The translations under genes and the position numbers were made by a program. The notes beneath the pieces are model-generated. The model made no database searches. It saw only the letters and a program-made list of their open reading frames with translations, and was not told the origin of the DNA. From NCBI RefSeq assembly GCF_001293465.1, contig NZ_JSYZ01000010.1:1-64000 (forward strand): DNA of 64,000 nt, read 5' to 3'. Source of the DNA: Pseudomonas asplenii (lineage in GTDB: Bacteria; Pseudomonadota; Gammaproteobacteria; Pseudomonadales; Pseudomonadaceae). Below are positions 54,501 to 62,576 of the stretch, piece by piece; the stretch's first letter is position 1; each line of letters opens with the position of its first letter.

Positions 54501-57500
54501 ATGCGTTGCTCGCCATCTTTGAACACGCATCTCAACATACCGTGCCGTTCGACGGTGCGATTCAGAGCCTCCTCGAAACGCGCCAGTTCCAACCCACGAT
54601 AATCGATCTCGATATAGGAATGGGCGGCAACCGCGCCCAGCGTCATATCATCACGACGCCCAACATGATACGAGCGCTGGATATCCGTCAACGGGAACGG
54701 CAGGAACTGCTCGGCAGCCTCGGCGGCGATGGCCATCGGCAGAGGCGCAACCGCTCCCCCGCTCATGTCTCGGCAACGCTCAACGTGTTCGGCAATTGCC
54801 TGCAGGGTGGGGTGATCATAAATCGCCCGGGCAGTCAGATCCAGGTCGAAGATCGAGTTGAGCTTGGCGACGAATCGGGTGGCGACGAGCGAGTCGCCAC
54901 CGCTGCTGAAAAAGTTCTCTTGTTTTTGGGGGTGCATGACACCAAGCATGACCTGCCACAACTCGGCAACGACTGGCTCCACGATGACATCGCTCGAGCC
55001 CCGCTCTCGTTCGAGTTTGTGTTCAGGCAGAGCTTCACTCTGGAGCATCGCACGGTCGACCTTGCCGTTGGCGCCCATCGGCAAGGCCGTCAATATCTGC
55101 AAGGCAGCAGGCACCATATAGCCCGGAAGGTGTGCCTGTGCATGATCGAACAATGAGCGTCGAAGCCGGACTTCATCGGTCACACCGATGTCAGGTGTCA
55201 GTACGACATAAGCATTCAGTTGTCGAGCATGGTTGAGGATGGCAACAGCGCTCTTTACCATCGGGTGCGCCTGAAGTACCCCCTCCACCTCTCCGAGTTC
55301 GATTCGCAAACCATTGAGCTTGACCTGTCCATCCTGGCGCCCCATGAAGCGAATATTGCCATCTTGCATGTAACAGCCGATGTCACCTGTCCGATATAGA
55401 CGCTCGCCCGTGACAGGATGGCAAATGAACTGAGCGGCTGTTTTCTGTGGGGATTCCCAATAGCCACGCGCCAGCCCCGCGCCACCGATGTAGATTTCAC
55501 CCGCCACCCACACCGGACAGGGTTGAAGCAGCACATCGAGCACATACATGCTCTGACCGGGCAAGGCGCGACCGTAAGGAATACTGACCCACTGCGGGTC
55601 AATGGCGTCGATGGGGAAGTAGATTGACCAAATCGATGCTTCGGTTGCGCCCCCCAGAGAGACGAGCTGCATAGCAGGCACGATCTGGCTCAACCGCGCA
55701 TGCAGCGTCAGAGCGATCCAGTCGCCACTAAGAAACGCCAAGCGAAGACTTGCCAGGGCGTCGCCCCGGCCCTTGCAGTTATCGATCAGCAATTCCATCA
55801 GTGCCGGAACGGAGTTCCACACCGTCACGTCATGCTTGCTGATCAGCTCTGGCCATCGCCAGGGGCGTGCGCCCTCCTCAGAGGTCAGCATCACACAGGC
55901 GCCACCAACGAAGAGCGGCCCCCAGATATCGTAGACGGAAAGGTCAAAGCACAGTGAAGAAACGCAAAGAACTCGATCATGTTCTGTCACCTCGAACAAC
56001 TGGTTGACAGACTCTATGGTGTTCAATACGGCGCCATGCTCGATCACGACACCTTTGGGCGTTCCCGTGGTGCCCGAGGTAAAGATGATGTAGGCAATGC
56101 CGTCTGGCATAGCCTCGACGGGGCAGGAACTCGGCGCGGATTCAAACGCAGCGTCATCGAGCACCACCACCGAATAGCCCCCTCCCAAACCCTCGGTCGA
56201 GCCCGGATGGGTGATCAGCAATGAAAGCCGTGCTGCCGAGATGACCGTATCGCGGCGTGCCTTAGGCCAGGCGCGATCGATAGGCACATATGCGCAACCG
56301 CCCAGGTTGATGGCGAGCATAGCCACCACAGCTTCCCAGCCTTTTTCCAATAGCAGACCAACCCGATCTCCGGGCCGCATGCCTGCAGCTTCCAACGTCG
56401 CACGCAAGCGCTGAGCCAGGTCCAGCAATTGCGCGTAGCTAAGTGTTCGATCAGCCGCGATAATCGCGGCATGATCCGAGTAGAGGTAGGCAGCCTTGAT
56501 GACTTGTTCAGGCAGCGTGCTGCTGATCACTTGCCGGTTATCGAACGACGGCCAGGCATCCGCATCTCGTGTCGTACGAAGGCTAGTCATCCAGGCATCA
56601 TCTTGGGTCGCTAGCGCGCAAAGCAGGCAACGGTAATGAGCGAACATCGCTTCGACGACGCCGGCTTGAAACGCTTCATCGACGGCATCCCAATTGACGA
56701 CCAGCTCACCACCCGCCTCTTCGATCTGGCAATCGATCCATACGTTCGAGGTTTGCGTGACACTATGGACAAGGCGCCCAGAAAGTCGACTCGTCTGCTC
56801 ACTCATCGCTTCAGGCAACCCCAACGCGCTGGTGAATACCACGGGCAGGGCGATTCGTTCGCCGCCATTGCGTCGAGTCAGCTCACGCTGAACCTGAACA
56901 CCACAGAAGGCTCGATTCTCGAGCACCTCCCGTAATTGCGATTGCACACGAACGAAGGTTTGAGATGCCACTTCGTTTGCGCAGGATTCGCAGCTGAAAA
57001 CCAATGAGGATGTGAAATCGCCGACCACCTTGTCGATGTCGCAGTGCAGCAACTGACGATCAAAAAGCGTCAGAACCAGCGAGAATGCCTCACTGGCGCA
57101 CCACGCCTCAATGGTCGAGGCATAGGCACCCAGCAGGACACTGGTAACCGAGACTCCTGATTGCGCGGCACGCGCCTGCAGAGCCCGCCATTGAACGCCA
57201 GAAAGTCTCATGCCTCGTCGATTGAAGCGCATCGGCGTCTCATCGCTGGGGCGGCGCCGCGCCATGGGCAATTGCGGCGTCTTGCCCAACGACTCCATGC
57301 GCTCAAGCCAGTAAGCCTTGGCTCGCTCGAATGTCGCGCCTTGCTGCGAAGATTGACTCGCGATCACATAATCACGGAATGACAGCGCGATCTGCGGTAA
57401 TTGCACCAAGTCCCGCTGGTAGCTTGCCTCCAGCTCACGCATCAACAACCGTGCACTGAAGAGGTCAATGAACAACATGTCGAAAGCGAAGAACAGCCGA

Positions 57501-60500
57501 TAGCGCTCGCCCCCTAAGTATGCAGCGGCGACGCGAAACGATGGCCATTGTCCCGGCTCGAAACGTGTGCAGGAAAACTCGTCGCGACATTGATCCAGCT
57601 TTATGGCCAAGTCTTGCTCGGCCAATTGAGACAGGTCTTGGGTTTCGATCTGATAAATCGGTACCTCGCTAAGAATGCGCTGCGCATCCTCACCGACGAG
57701 TACGGCTCGCAGCATGTCATGTCGACGGATGCAACGGTTGAGCGCCTCGGCGAAGTCCGGCAACGACAGGCAATCGTAGTCCATCGAGAATGCGCAGATT
57801 GTCGACATCTGAGCATGATTCTCAACGTCATGGCCTATTCGGTAGGCTTGTTGCATGAGCAGCAGCGGGAATGGCTCGTACCGTGACCTGGGATCAACCA
57901 CCAACGGGGCACGCGCAGCGACCTGTTCACCGGTGTGTTCGGCGATGTACAAGGCCATGCCACGCACCGTGGGCGCTGCGAAAAACTCTGCGAGGCGCAT
58001 CGAGCAGCCGAACCGCAGGTTTAACGTATCAACCAGGCGAATCGCCAAAAGAGAATGGCCACCGACCTGATCGAAGTGATCGTCGATCGACAACATTCCA
58101 GCACCGAGTACATCCTTCCAGACATGCATGACGTCTCGCTCCAGCAAGGAGATGTCAGCACTGTCTTCGTATGCACCGGTAGGCAACGCGAGTGCTTTGA
58201 GGGCACGTACGTCACGCACGGCCTTGCCCGAGTCGGTACGTGGTATATCCGCCACTTTCAGCCAAAGTGTAGGAATGGCATGCGCGGGAAGGAGCGCTCG
58301 GGCGTGCTCGTTCAAACGTGCTTTGGACAGCTCGATATCGGCGGAGTAGAAGGCAATCAAGCCCCCACGGTCAGACTCATCAAGGATCACGCAAATATCC
58401 CGCAGGCCTGGCAGTGTCCGCATGGCCACCTCGATCTCCAACACGCTGGTGCGCATGCCGCGCACCTTGATCTGCATGTCGAGGCGACCAAGATAGTGAC
58501 AGGCCCCTGTTTCATCCATGAAGCCATAGTCGCCAGAGCGGAACATTCTGCCGCCCTCGGGTGCAGGCCAGAACCGATCAGCAGTCAGCGCTGGTGCATC
58601 ATGGTAACCGCCACCCACCGCGCTTCCCGAGACCGCGATCTCGCCGTGTGTCCCCCGCGGCACCACCCTCCCATGGGCATCCACGATATAGAGCGAGGTA
58701 TTGCTGATAGCTTTGCCAATCGAAAGGCGCCCGCCGTCCACGACATGCCAAGTGGCATCAGCAGTCACCTCGGTGGAACCGTACAAATTGATGAGCGAAA
58801 CGCCGGGAAGCACTTTGCGAAACGCCAGGGCAGTCGACTCTAGCAACGCTTCGCCACTGCAATGCACACGCTTTAAGGCCAGCTCCGCTCCGGAGACTGA
58901 TGTATCGAGAAGCAACTGCAAGTAGGAGGGAACAATCGTCAGGTGGGTGATCCGCTCGGTTGCGAGCAGGCGCCAGAACTGTCGGGGATCGCTCAGCGAC
59001 TCCTGGGAAGCCACAACTACGCATGCACCGCCCAGGATGGGTGCAAGCATTTCGATGAAGGAGTCCACAAACATCGGCGGGCTGCGCAGGACGACACGAT
59101 CATCGGGCTCGTAAGGCGCGCTGCTCCATTGCCAATGGAGTCGATTGAGCAAGGCATCTGCCAACCCATAGGCGCCTTTTGGCTGACCAGTGCTTCCCGA
59201 CGTATAGATCAAGTATGCGGGCGCATCGGGGCCGTGACGGCGACATAATGAGGCTTGCCGAGGTTCAACCACTTCCACTTGGTTAACGTCGAAAGCCCGG
59301 CGACCTGGGGTAACCCCGCTCAGACGCTTGAGACCTTGAGCATCGGTCAATATCACAACAGGGTCGCTATCAGCGATCTGCAGGGCAAGCCTGGCATCAG
59401 GATACGCGGGGGGCAGAGGCACATAGCAATGCCCTTCGGACAGAATCGCAAGAACCGACACGATCAACTCGATCGAGCGATCCAGGTGCACCCCCACCCT
59501 GGCGCCTTGCCCTTCGAGGCTCCCAAGCTTGGCTGCTAGAGCATCAACACGCGCTTTCAACTCGCCATAACTGAGGACGGTGGAACCAGAGCGTATCGCT
59601 GCCTTCTCGGGCTGACGCCGAGCGGTCGCATCGAAAATCTGGGCAAAGGATTGCACCGGCCATTCACAACGCTCACCCTCGGCTACGCTGGGCAGCTTTA
59701 GCCTTGCGTCTGCATGCAGGATATCCGCTACAGGCTCATCGGAAGCGCCGAGCAATCTCTCGCAGAGATGGATGAAACGTTCGCCCAGCTCCCCGATGGT
59801 CGCTTCATCGTAAAGCGTGGAATCGTACTCCAGCGACAATGCAAAAGTATCGACCTGCTCGGCAACCATAAAGGTCATATCGAACTTGGCCGGAGCCTCA
59901 GGCAATACCAGGGGGATCAGTTCAATGTCATCGAGGCCAGCGAAAGGGGTCAGATTCTGATAAACGAATACGGTTGAAGGTTCAAGCGAAAGGCCCTTCT
60001 CGAACCCCTCCATCCGCAACCGATCAAACGGGTAATCACGGTGCTCGAAAGCCGCTTGCCAAGCGGAATAGACACGATTCAGATAAGCAGAAAAAGGAAG
60101 CGTCGCATCGGCAAGAGGCCGTACCAGCACATGATCAACGAAGCAGCCGATGACATTGAACCACTGCGCATCTTCGCGATATCCAACCGTTACGGGAATG
60201 CACCAACTGCCAGTGCTCGTGTTGCGTTCTTCCAGCAACAGCCCCAACACAGCCAAAAACACAATAAATGGCGATGTACCTGATGATGCGCACAAGGCCC
60301 TGAGCCGCATGGCGCTGGCGGAATCGAGAGAAAAGAACTGCTTGCGCCCCACACTCAGTTGATCCATTGCCCGCACGTGATCGCAATGTATCGCCGCACA
60401 TTGATGCTGCTCAATGAACTGATGCCAATAATCGCGGGACGCTTCGAACGAAGGTTGCGAATCGAGTCCCAGCCGACGGGCATGTGCGTACTCGAAAAAA

Positions 60501-61057
60501 CTCACCTTGGCCTGCGTGGGCAAGGCATTCTGGCGATAGTATTGGATGAGCTCAGAGAGCAGTATACCCTGCGACCAGCCATCCGAAACGATATGATGCA
60601 CCACGAGCACAAGTACGCACTCGTCTTCGCTCAATATAAACTGAGCACAACGCAACAATACGCCTTGCTGCAAATCAAAGGGCTTGTCGACTTCATTTTT
60701 TATCGCAGCGTACAACCTACGCCAGCGATCCACGCGACTAGACGTCGAGAAATCTTCCACAACAAAGGGAACAGATCGCCCCGTCGCAGCATATTGCCAA
60801 ACTTGCCCACTGTTCTCGATAAAGCAGGCACGCAGCGCTTCATTCGACGCAAGGACTTTATCCAGCGCCGAAGCAAGCACATCAGAGCGCAACCACCCCT
60901 TAACGCGCACAACTACAGGTGAATTGTAAGCAGATTCTCCAGGCGCCCGTTGCTCTCGGAGCCAAATAGACTCCTGCAAATGAGTAACCCGAAATTTTTC
61001 AGCAGACGAAACAAACTTCCCAGTACCGGGGTTCATCCTTGAACTAAACGATTCCAT
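51593..61057 (-). CDS. NRPS: C-A(beta-Ala)-T-Cy-A(Cys)-T-Cy-Ox-T (bithiazole-type)
   Basis: The protein is 3,154 aa from ATG 61057 (ATG 61036 also possible). The C domain has HHIVSDGWS near 152. A1 (YTSGSTGQPKG near 615) reads V-D-I-T-H-S-L-A-D-K, matching the beta-alanine code VDxxxSLADK, with NLYGSTEVTAD. T1 is FDQVGGHSL. Cy1 has DMLFIDLFS (DxxxxDxxS) near 1190. A2 (FTSGTTGTPKG near 1657) has FDLSVYDIWG, giving D-L-Y-N at the first code positions, the cysteine type. T2 is FFSSGGDSL. Cy2 has DIIIADAWS near 2250. No A domain follows; instead comes a nitroreductase-fold thiazoline oxidase (YPSAGSCYAVHAYLAV near 2738), then T3 FFRIGGTSI near 3076. This combines the functions of bleomycin BlmIV and BlmIII in one chain: beta-Ala, two cyclized Cys and oxidation to thiazole(s). 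There is no release domain. Confidence 0.95.
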   Translation of the reverse strand: MESFSSRMNPGTGKFVSSAEKFRVTHLQESIWLREQRAPGESAYNSPVVVRVKGWLRSDVLASALDKVLASNEALRACFIENSGQVWQYAATGRSVPFVVEDFSTSSRVDRWRRLYAAIKNEVDKPFDLQQGVLLRCAQFILSEDECVLVLVVHHIVSDGWSQGILLSELIQYYRQNALPTQAKVSFFEYAHARRLGLDSQPSFEASRDYWHQFIEQHQCAAIHCDHVRAMDQLSVGRKQFFSLDSASAMRLRALCASSGTSPFIVFLAVLGLLLEERNTSTGSWCIPVTVGYREDAQWFNVIGCFVDHVLVRPLADATLPFSAYLNRVYSAWQAAFEHRDYPFDRLRMEGFEKGLSLEPSTVFVYQNLTPFAGLDDIELIPLVLPEAPAKFDMTFMVAEQVDTFALSLEYDSTLYDEATIGELGERFIHLCERLLGASDEPVADILHADARLKLPSVAEGERCEWPVQSFAQIFDATARRQPEKAAIRSGSTVLSYGELKARVDALAAKLGSLEGQGARVGVHLDRSIELIVSVLAILSEGHCYVPLPPAYPDARLALQIADSDPVVILTDAQGLKRLSGVTPGRRAFDVNQVEVVEPRQASLCRRHGPDAPAYLIYTSGSTGQPKGAYGLADALLNRLHWQWSSAPYEPDDRVVLRSPPMFVDSFIEMLAPILGGACVVVASQESLSDPRQFWRLLATERITHLTIVPSYLQLLLDTSVSGAELALKRVHCSGEALLESTALAFRKVLPGVSLINLYGSTEVTADATWHVVDGGRLSIGKAISNTSLYIVDAHGRVVPRGTHGEIAVSGSAVGGGYHDAPALTADRFWPAPEGGRMFRSGDYGFMDETGACHYLGRLDMQIKVRGMRTSVLEIEVAMRTLPGLRDICVILDESDRGGLIAFYSADIELSKARLNEHARALLPAHAIPTLWLKVADIPRTDSGKAVRDVRALKALALPTGAYEDSADISLLERDVMHVWKDVLGAGMLSIDDHFDQVGGHSLLAIRLVDTLNLRFGCSMRLAEFFAAPTVRGMALYIAEHTGEQVAARAPLVVDPRSRYEPFPLLLMQQAYRIGHDVENHAQMSTICAFSMDYDCLSLPDFAEALNRCIRRHDMLRAVLVGEDAQRILSEVPIYQIETQDLSQLAEQDLAIKLDQCRDEFSCTRFEPGQWPSFRVAAAYLGGERYRLFFAFDMLFIDLFSARLLMRELEASYQRDLVQLPQIALSFRDYVIASQSSQQGATFERAKAYWLERMESLGKTPQLPMARRRPSDETPMRFNRRGMRLSGVQWRALQARAAQSGVSVTSVLLGAYASTIEAWCASEAFSLVLTLFDRQLLHCDIDKVVGDFTSSLVFSCESCANEVASQTFVRVQSQLREVLENRAFCGVQVQRELTRRNGGERIALPVVFTSALGLPEAMSEQTSRLSGRLVHSVTQTSNVWIDCQIEEAGGELVVNWDAVDEAFQAGVVEAMFAHYRCLLCALATQDDAWMTSLRTTRDADAWPSFDNRQVISSTLPEQVIKAAYLYSDHAAIIAADRTLSYAQLLDLAQRLRATLEAAGMRPGDRVGLLLEKGWEAVVAMLAINLGGCAYVPIDRAWPKARRDTVISAARLSLLITHPGSTEGLGGGYSVVVLDDAAFESAPSSCPVEAMPDGIAYIIFTSGTTGTPKGVVIEHGAVLNTIESVNQLFEVTEHDRVLCVSSLCFDLSVYDIWGPLFVGGACVMLTSEEGARPWRWPELISKHDVTVWNSVPALMELLIDNCKGRGDALASLRLAFLSGDWIALTLHARLSQIVPAMQLVSLGGATEASIWSIYFPIDAIDPQWVSIPYGRALPGQSMYVLDVLLQPCPVWVAGEIYIGGAGLARGYWESPQKTAAQFICHPVTGERLYRTGDIGCYMQDGNIRFMGRQDGQVKLNGLRIELGEVEGVLQAHPMVKSAVAILNHARQLNAYVVLTPDIGVTDEVRLRRSLFDHAQAHLPGYMVPAALQILTALPMGANGKVDRAMLQSEALPEHKLERERGSSDVIVEPVVAELWQVMLGVMHPQKQENFFSSGGDSLVATRFVAKLNSIFDLDLTARAIYDHPTLQAIAEHVERCRDMSGGAVAPLPMAIAAEAAEQFLPFPLTDIQRSYHVGRRDDMTLGAVAAHSYIEIDYRGLELARFEEALNRTVERHGMLRCVFKDGEQRILERVPRYCIAVDDVRAHSLQVQAQRLEANRRRQSLAAKDPAQWPLFSITATRHADDVVRLHISLDIIIADAWSTNLIARDLLAFYRENESTLPRLDFSFRDYVNYMASLRHSLHYVRMRDYWQERLDSLPPPPALPVRRVGDESAAARFTRYTQVIESQQWARLKMRSLECGATPSSMLLTVFGRVLRLACDNASFVINVTHFNRPPIHPDINDIVGDFASTFLLEYRCNDGEPLDASIGALCRQVLSDLDNSQYSGVQVLQDLSKRRGRVALAPVVFTSALVLPVNSGASLTLENVQGEVAYALTQTPQVWLDHQVYQEHGNLLLAWDVRDDVLDQPLVQALFNLYVAALERLSDNPMAWRASELEVPETLIAACHDHLARIRAEQDPLDAMVACLQAHPRVAEAWQQSPGQGLAPTVGVRLAPLALELWAKGALDMPTSPLSWVDRLEQKRQWMIGARSTEISCSLPERDDASRTQVLGRRSYRTFWGAALQDAQIMEWLESARASPVLALRSRRIESSDVLRWIGSLTAVESIALPLPKYPYPSAGSCYAVHAYLAVTDGYGLAAGWYALDPIARSLTRCVDPAMERGLPSEGVHLLLAADLERIASLYGEKSQAFAQFEAGAMLAVLEQAANRHGLRICEQMLDSTVAVSGLTSLATVTLLAGDAPGQGLMAMAEPVRTRIYRRDGAHLKIVGREGAELLSEQILSGPNPILDGLIGDASQCLLELYVEGNFIDEDAQRRARLAIGGYAQRLMMQSGHRNLGMCMLGFTPGGMVDPSGAGVRCAVLAGALDPRQQEIPQGDTKAEYELASTSLAMYASELLTHVPAAILIERGERPVITDEAHDYDMAASASEPEDLVDQAIRMIWCEVLRVPQVSLDSNFFRIGGTSIDALGILGRLHELYFIELRLHDVMAEPTVGAMIRLVRSDNRWVETIHEVHAMLNELNEDSGHLHAVIDIEAPAIRR

Positions 61058-61197
61058 TAAAGTTGCTTCGCCATCCGAAAGGTTAATTACGTGCAATAGC
61101 AGCTAACGCGGGAGCCCCATGCGACCGATCACCATAAAGTCTCTAACAAACTTCCTGTACAGCACCAATAGGCGAACGACCAAGGCGTCAGTACAGC

Positions 61198-61575
61198 TCA
61201 GTCGTGATGCTCCTCGTCATCAAGCGACTCGCCAAACTTAAGAAGGTTCCCGTCAGGATCGAGAATATAAAGCTCCGCCGTACCCCAGGCAGTGCGCTTG
61301 ACCTCTGGAAGCTCTGGCAACACCTGGACCAAAGCTTCGCGTAGCACATTGATATCAGAAACCCGTATGTAGCAGGACGTGCTTTCAGCAATCCGCTTGT
61401 CCTCACACTTCCAAAAATGCAGCTCCACCTCCCCCCACCCAGCCATACCGTAGGAGAAGTCTTCGAAATAATGCCCCTTGAACCCCAGCGAACGATAAAA
61501 ATCTATCGTACGCGCAATATCCGTAGAAGCAAGTATCGGAACCGCCTTCAGAAGAACGTCCTTAACCTCTGCCAT
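61198..61575 (-). CDS. VOC-family bleomycin-resistance-type binding protein
   Basis: The protein is 125 aa, with ATG at 61575 and GGAGGG 5 nt upstream. The pattern follows bleomycin-binding proteins such as Sh-ble and Tn5 Ble: VPILASTDIARTIDFYRSLGF near the start, a central GEVELHFW segment, SCYIRVSDINVL, and near the end WGTAELYILDPDGNLLKF. These small dimers sequester bleomycin-family drugs without modifying them. It is the first gene of the long minus-strand run, 140 bp before the beta-Ala/Cys NRPS, and so is placed as a self-resistance gene. Other VOC proteins (glyoxalase, dioxygenase) share the fold, so binding of the product is an inference. Agreement with the bleomycin-like backbone makes it a strong one. 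Confidence 0.9.
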   Translation of the reverse strand: MAEVKDVLLKAVPILASTDIARTIDFYRSLGFKGHYFEDFSYGMAGWGEVELHFWKCEDKRIAESTSCYIRVSDINVLREALVQVLPELPEVKRTAWGTAELYILDPDGNLLKFGESLDDEEHHD

Positions 61576-61580
61576 ACTCT

Positions 61581-61586
61581 CCCTCC
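61581..61586 (-). promoter_or_regulatory. Ribosome binding site GGAGGG of the VOC gene
   Basis: GGAGGG on the minus strand lies 5 nt before the ATG at 61575, a near-ideal site. The first gene of the operon is therefore strongly translated, as expected for self-protection. Confidence 0.75.
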
Positions 61587-62576
61587 AAAAAAGCCATGGA
61601 TACCATTCAAAGATGACCCACTAATTACAGGCATTACAACCGATCAACCTTTTCGCATACCCAGCGAAAAACATCAAATACCGCCACAGCGGGAGGCAAA
61701 TGCAAGCACATAGGCAAGACAGCACACAACACAAATGCCAACGGGGCAAATATTGTGCCAAGTTCAGGACAGGACAAGATGAACTGTGATTTAGATGATG
61801 CTTCACGTACAGTCCCTGTATCATTAGCGATGGCGTCAATAATACGCAGACACACTGGAAAATCAACACGCATTCGACAATTCTCCCAGGTTGGCTCGAC
61901 CGGATTGCGCGGATGGTGGCACCATGCTTGCACCCGCTCAGCCACCCTAGTGGTAGCGCTGAATGCAAGGACGTACGTCGAGATATCTTGTTCCTAGTGA
62001 CAAACTGGCAGAGTAGAAACTGTCATCCGTCGATGAAAACGCTCAGCAGACTCGCCATCGTATTCGTCCCGCCCGCAGACCATTAAGCAAGCCAAGATAG
62101 CCTACCCATGGCGCCGAAGCGCATATCGGTAACGGCATGAATCCGGGGCCGTCCACTCTTCTCACAGCAGCTCCAGGAGTGGAGACAGACACCACTTGAG
62201 CAGCCTAAACCGAAGCATCAAAGGCACTCAACAAGCAGGTGCTAGCAAGAAAAAACAACCAAATCCAGCATTGAAATGACATCCAATTGACTTACGAAGA
62301 TAGCGACCATTTCAATCTAAACAAAATCCGCCGAAGGTTCGCCAGCGATCAGCCCAAAGCAGCTTGAAGGGGAGAAAGCTGATCTTAACCAACCTGTCAG
62401 ACCTGCCGAGGCAATTGCCGCCCACGCCAAGACAAGCCAAAACTCCCCTCCACAACCCAATGGTCACCAACCTTTCTTTGCATTAGTATTCCCTTCAAAA
62501 TCGTAATGTCTGTCAGCATTTCACCTACGCATGATTCACCTCGGCCCCGCGCTGGTTAAATATTTTGTGATCAAGA
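61587..62576. other. About 1 kb intergenic region at the head of the main operon
   Basis: No convincing gene. It must contain the promoter of the 42-kb minus-strand operon and that of the divergent acetyltransferase. Short frames on both strands (for example 61634-61945 minus) have no recognisable content. The segment is richer in A/T than the flanking genes, especially 62200-62560. I see no PvdS-type box with correct spacing, no clear Fur box and no IS ends. Confidence 0.4.

Noticed and set aside
61634..61945. Minus-strand frame of about 100 codons in the intergenic region, possibly a degraded mobile-element gene
   Set aside because: No recognisable motif, no ribosome site, and a second overlapping frame of similar length; most likely random.
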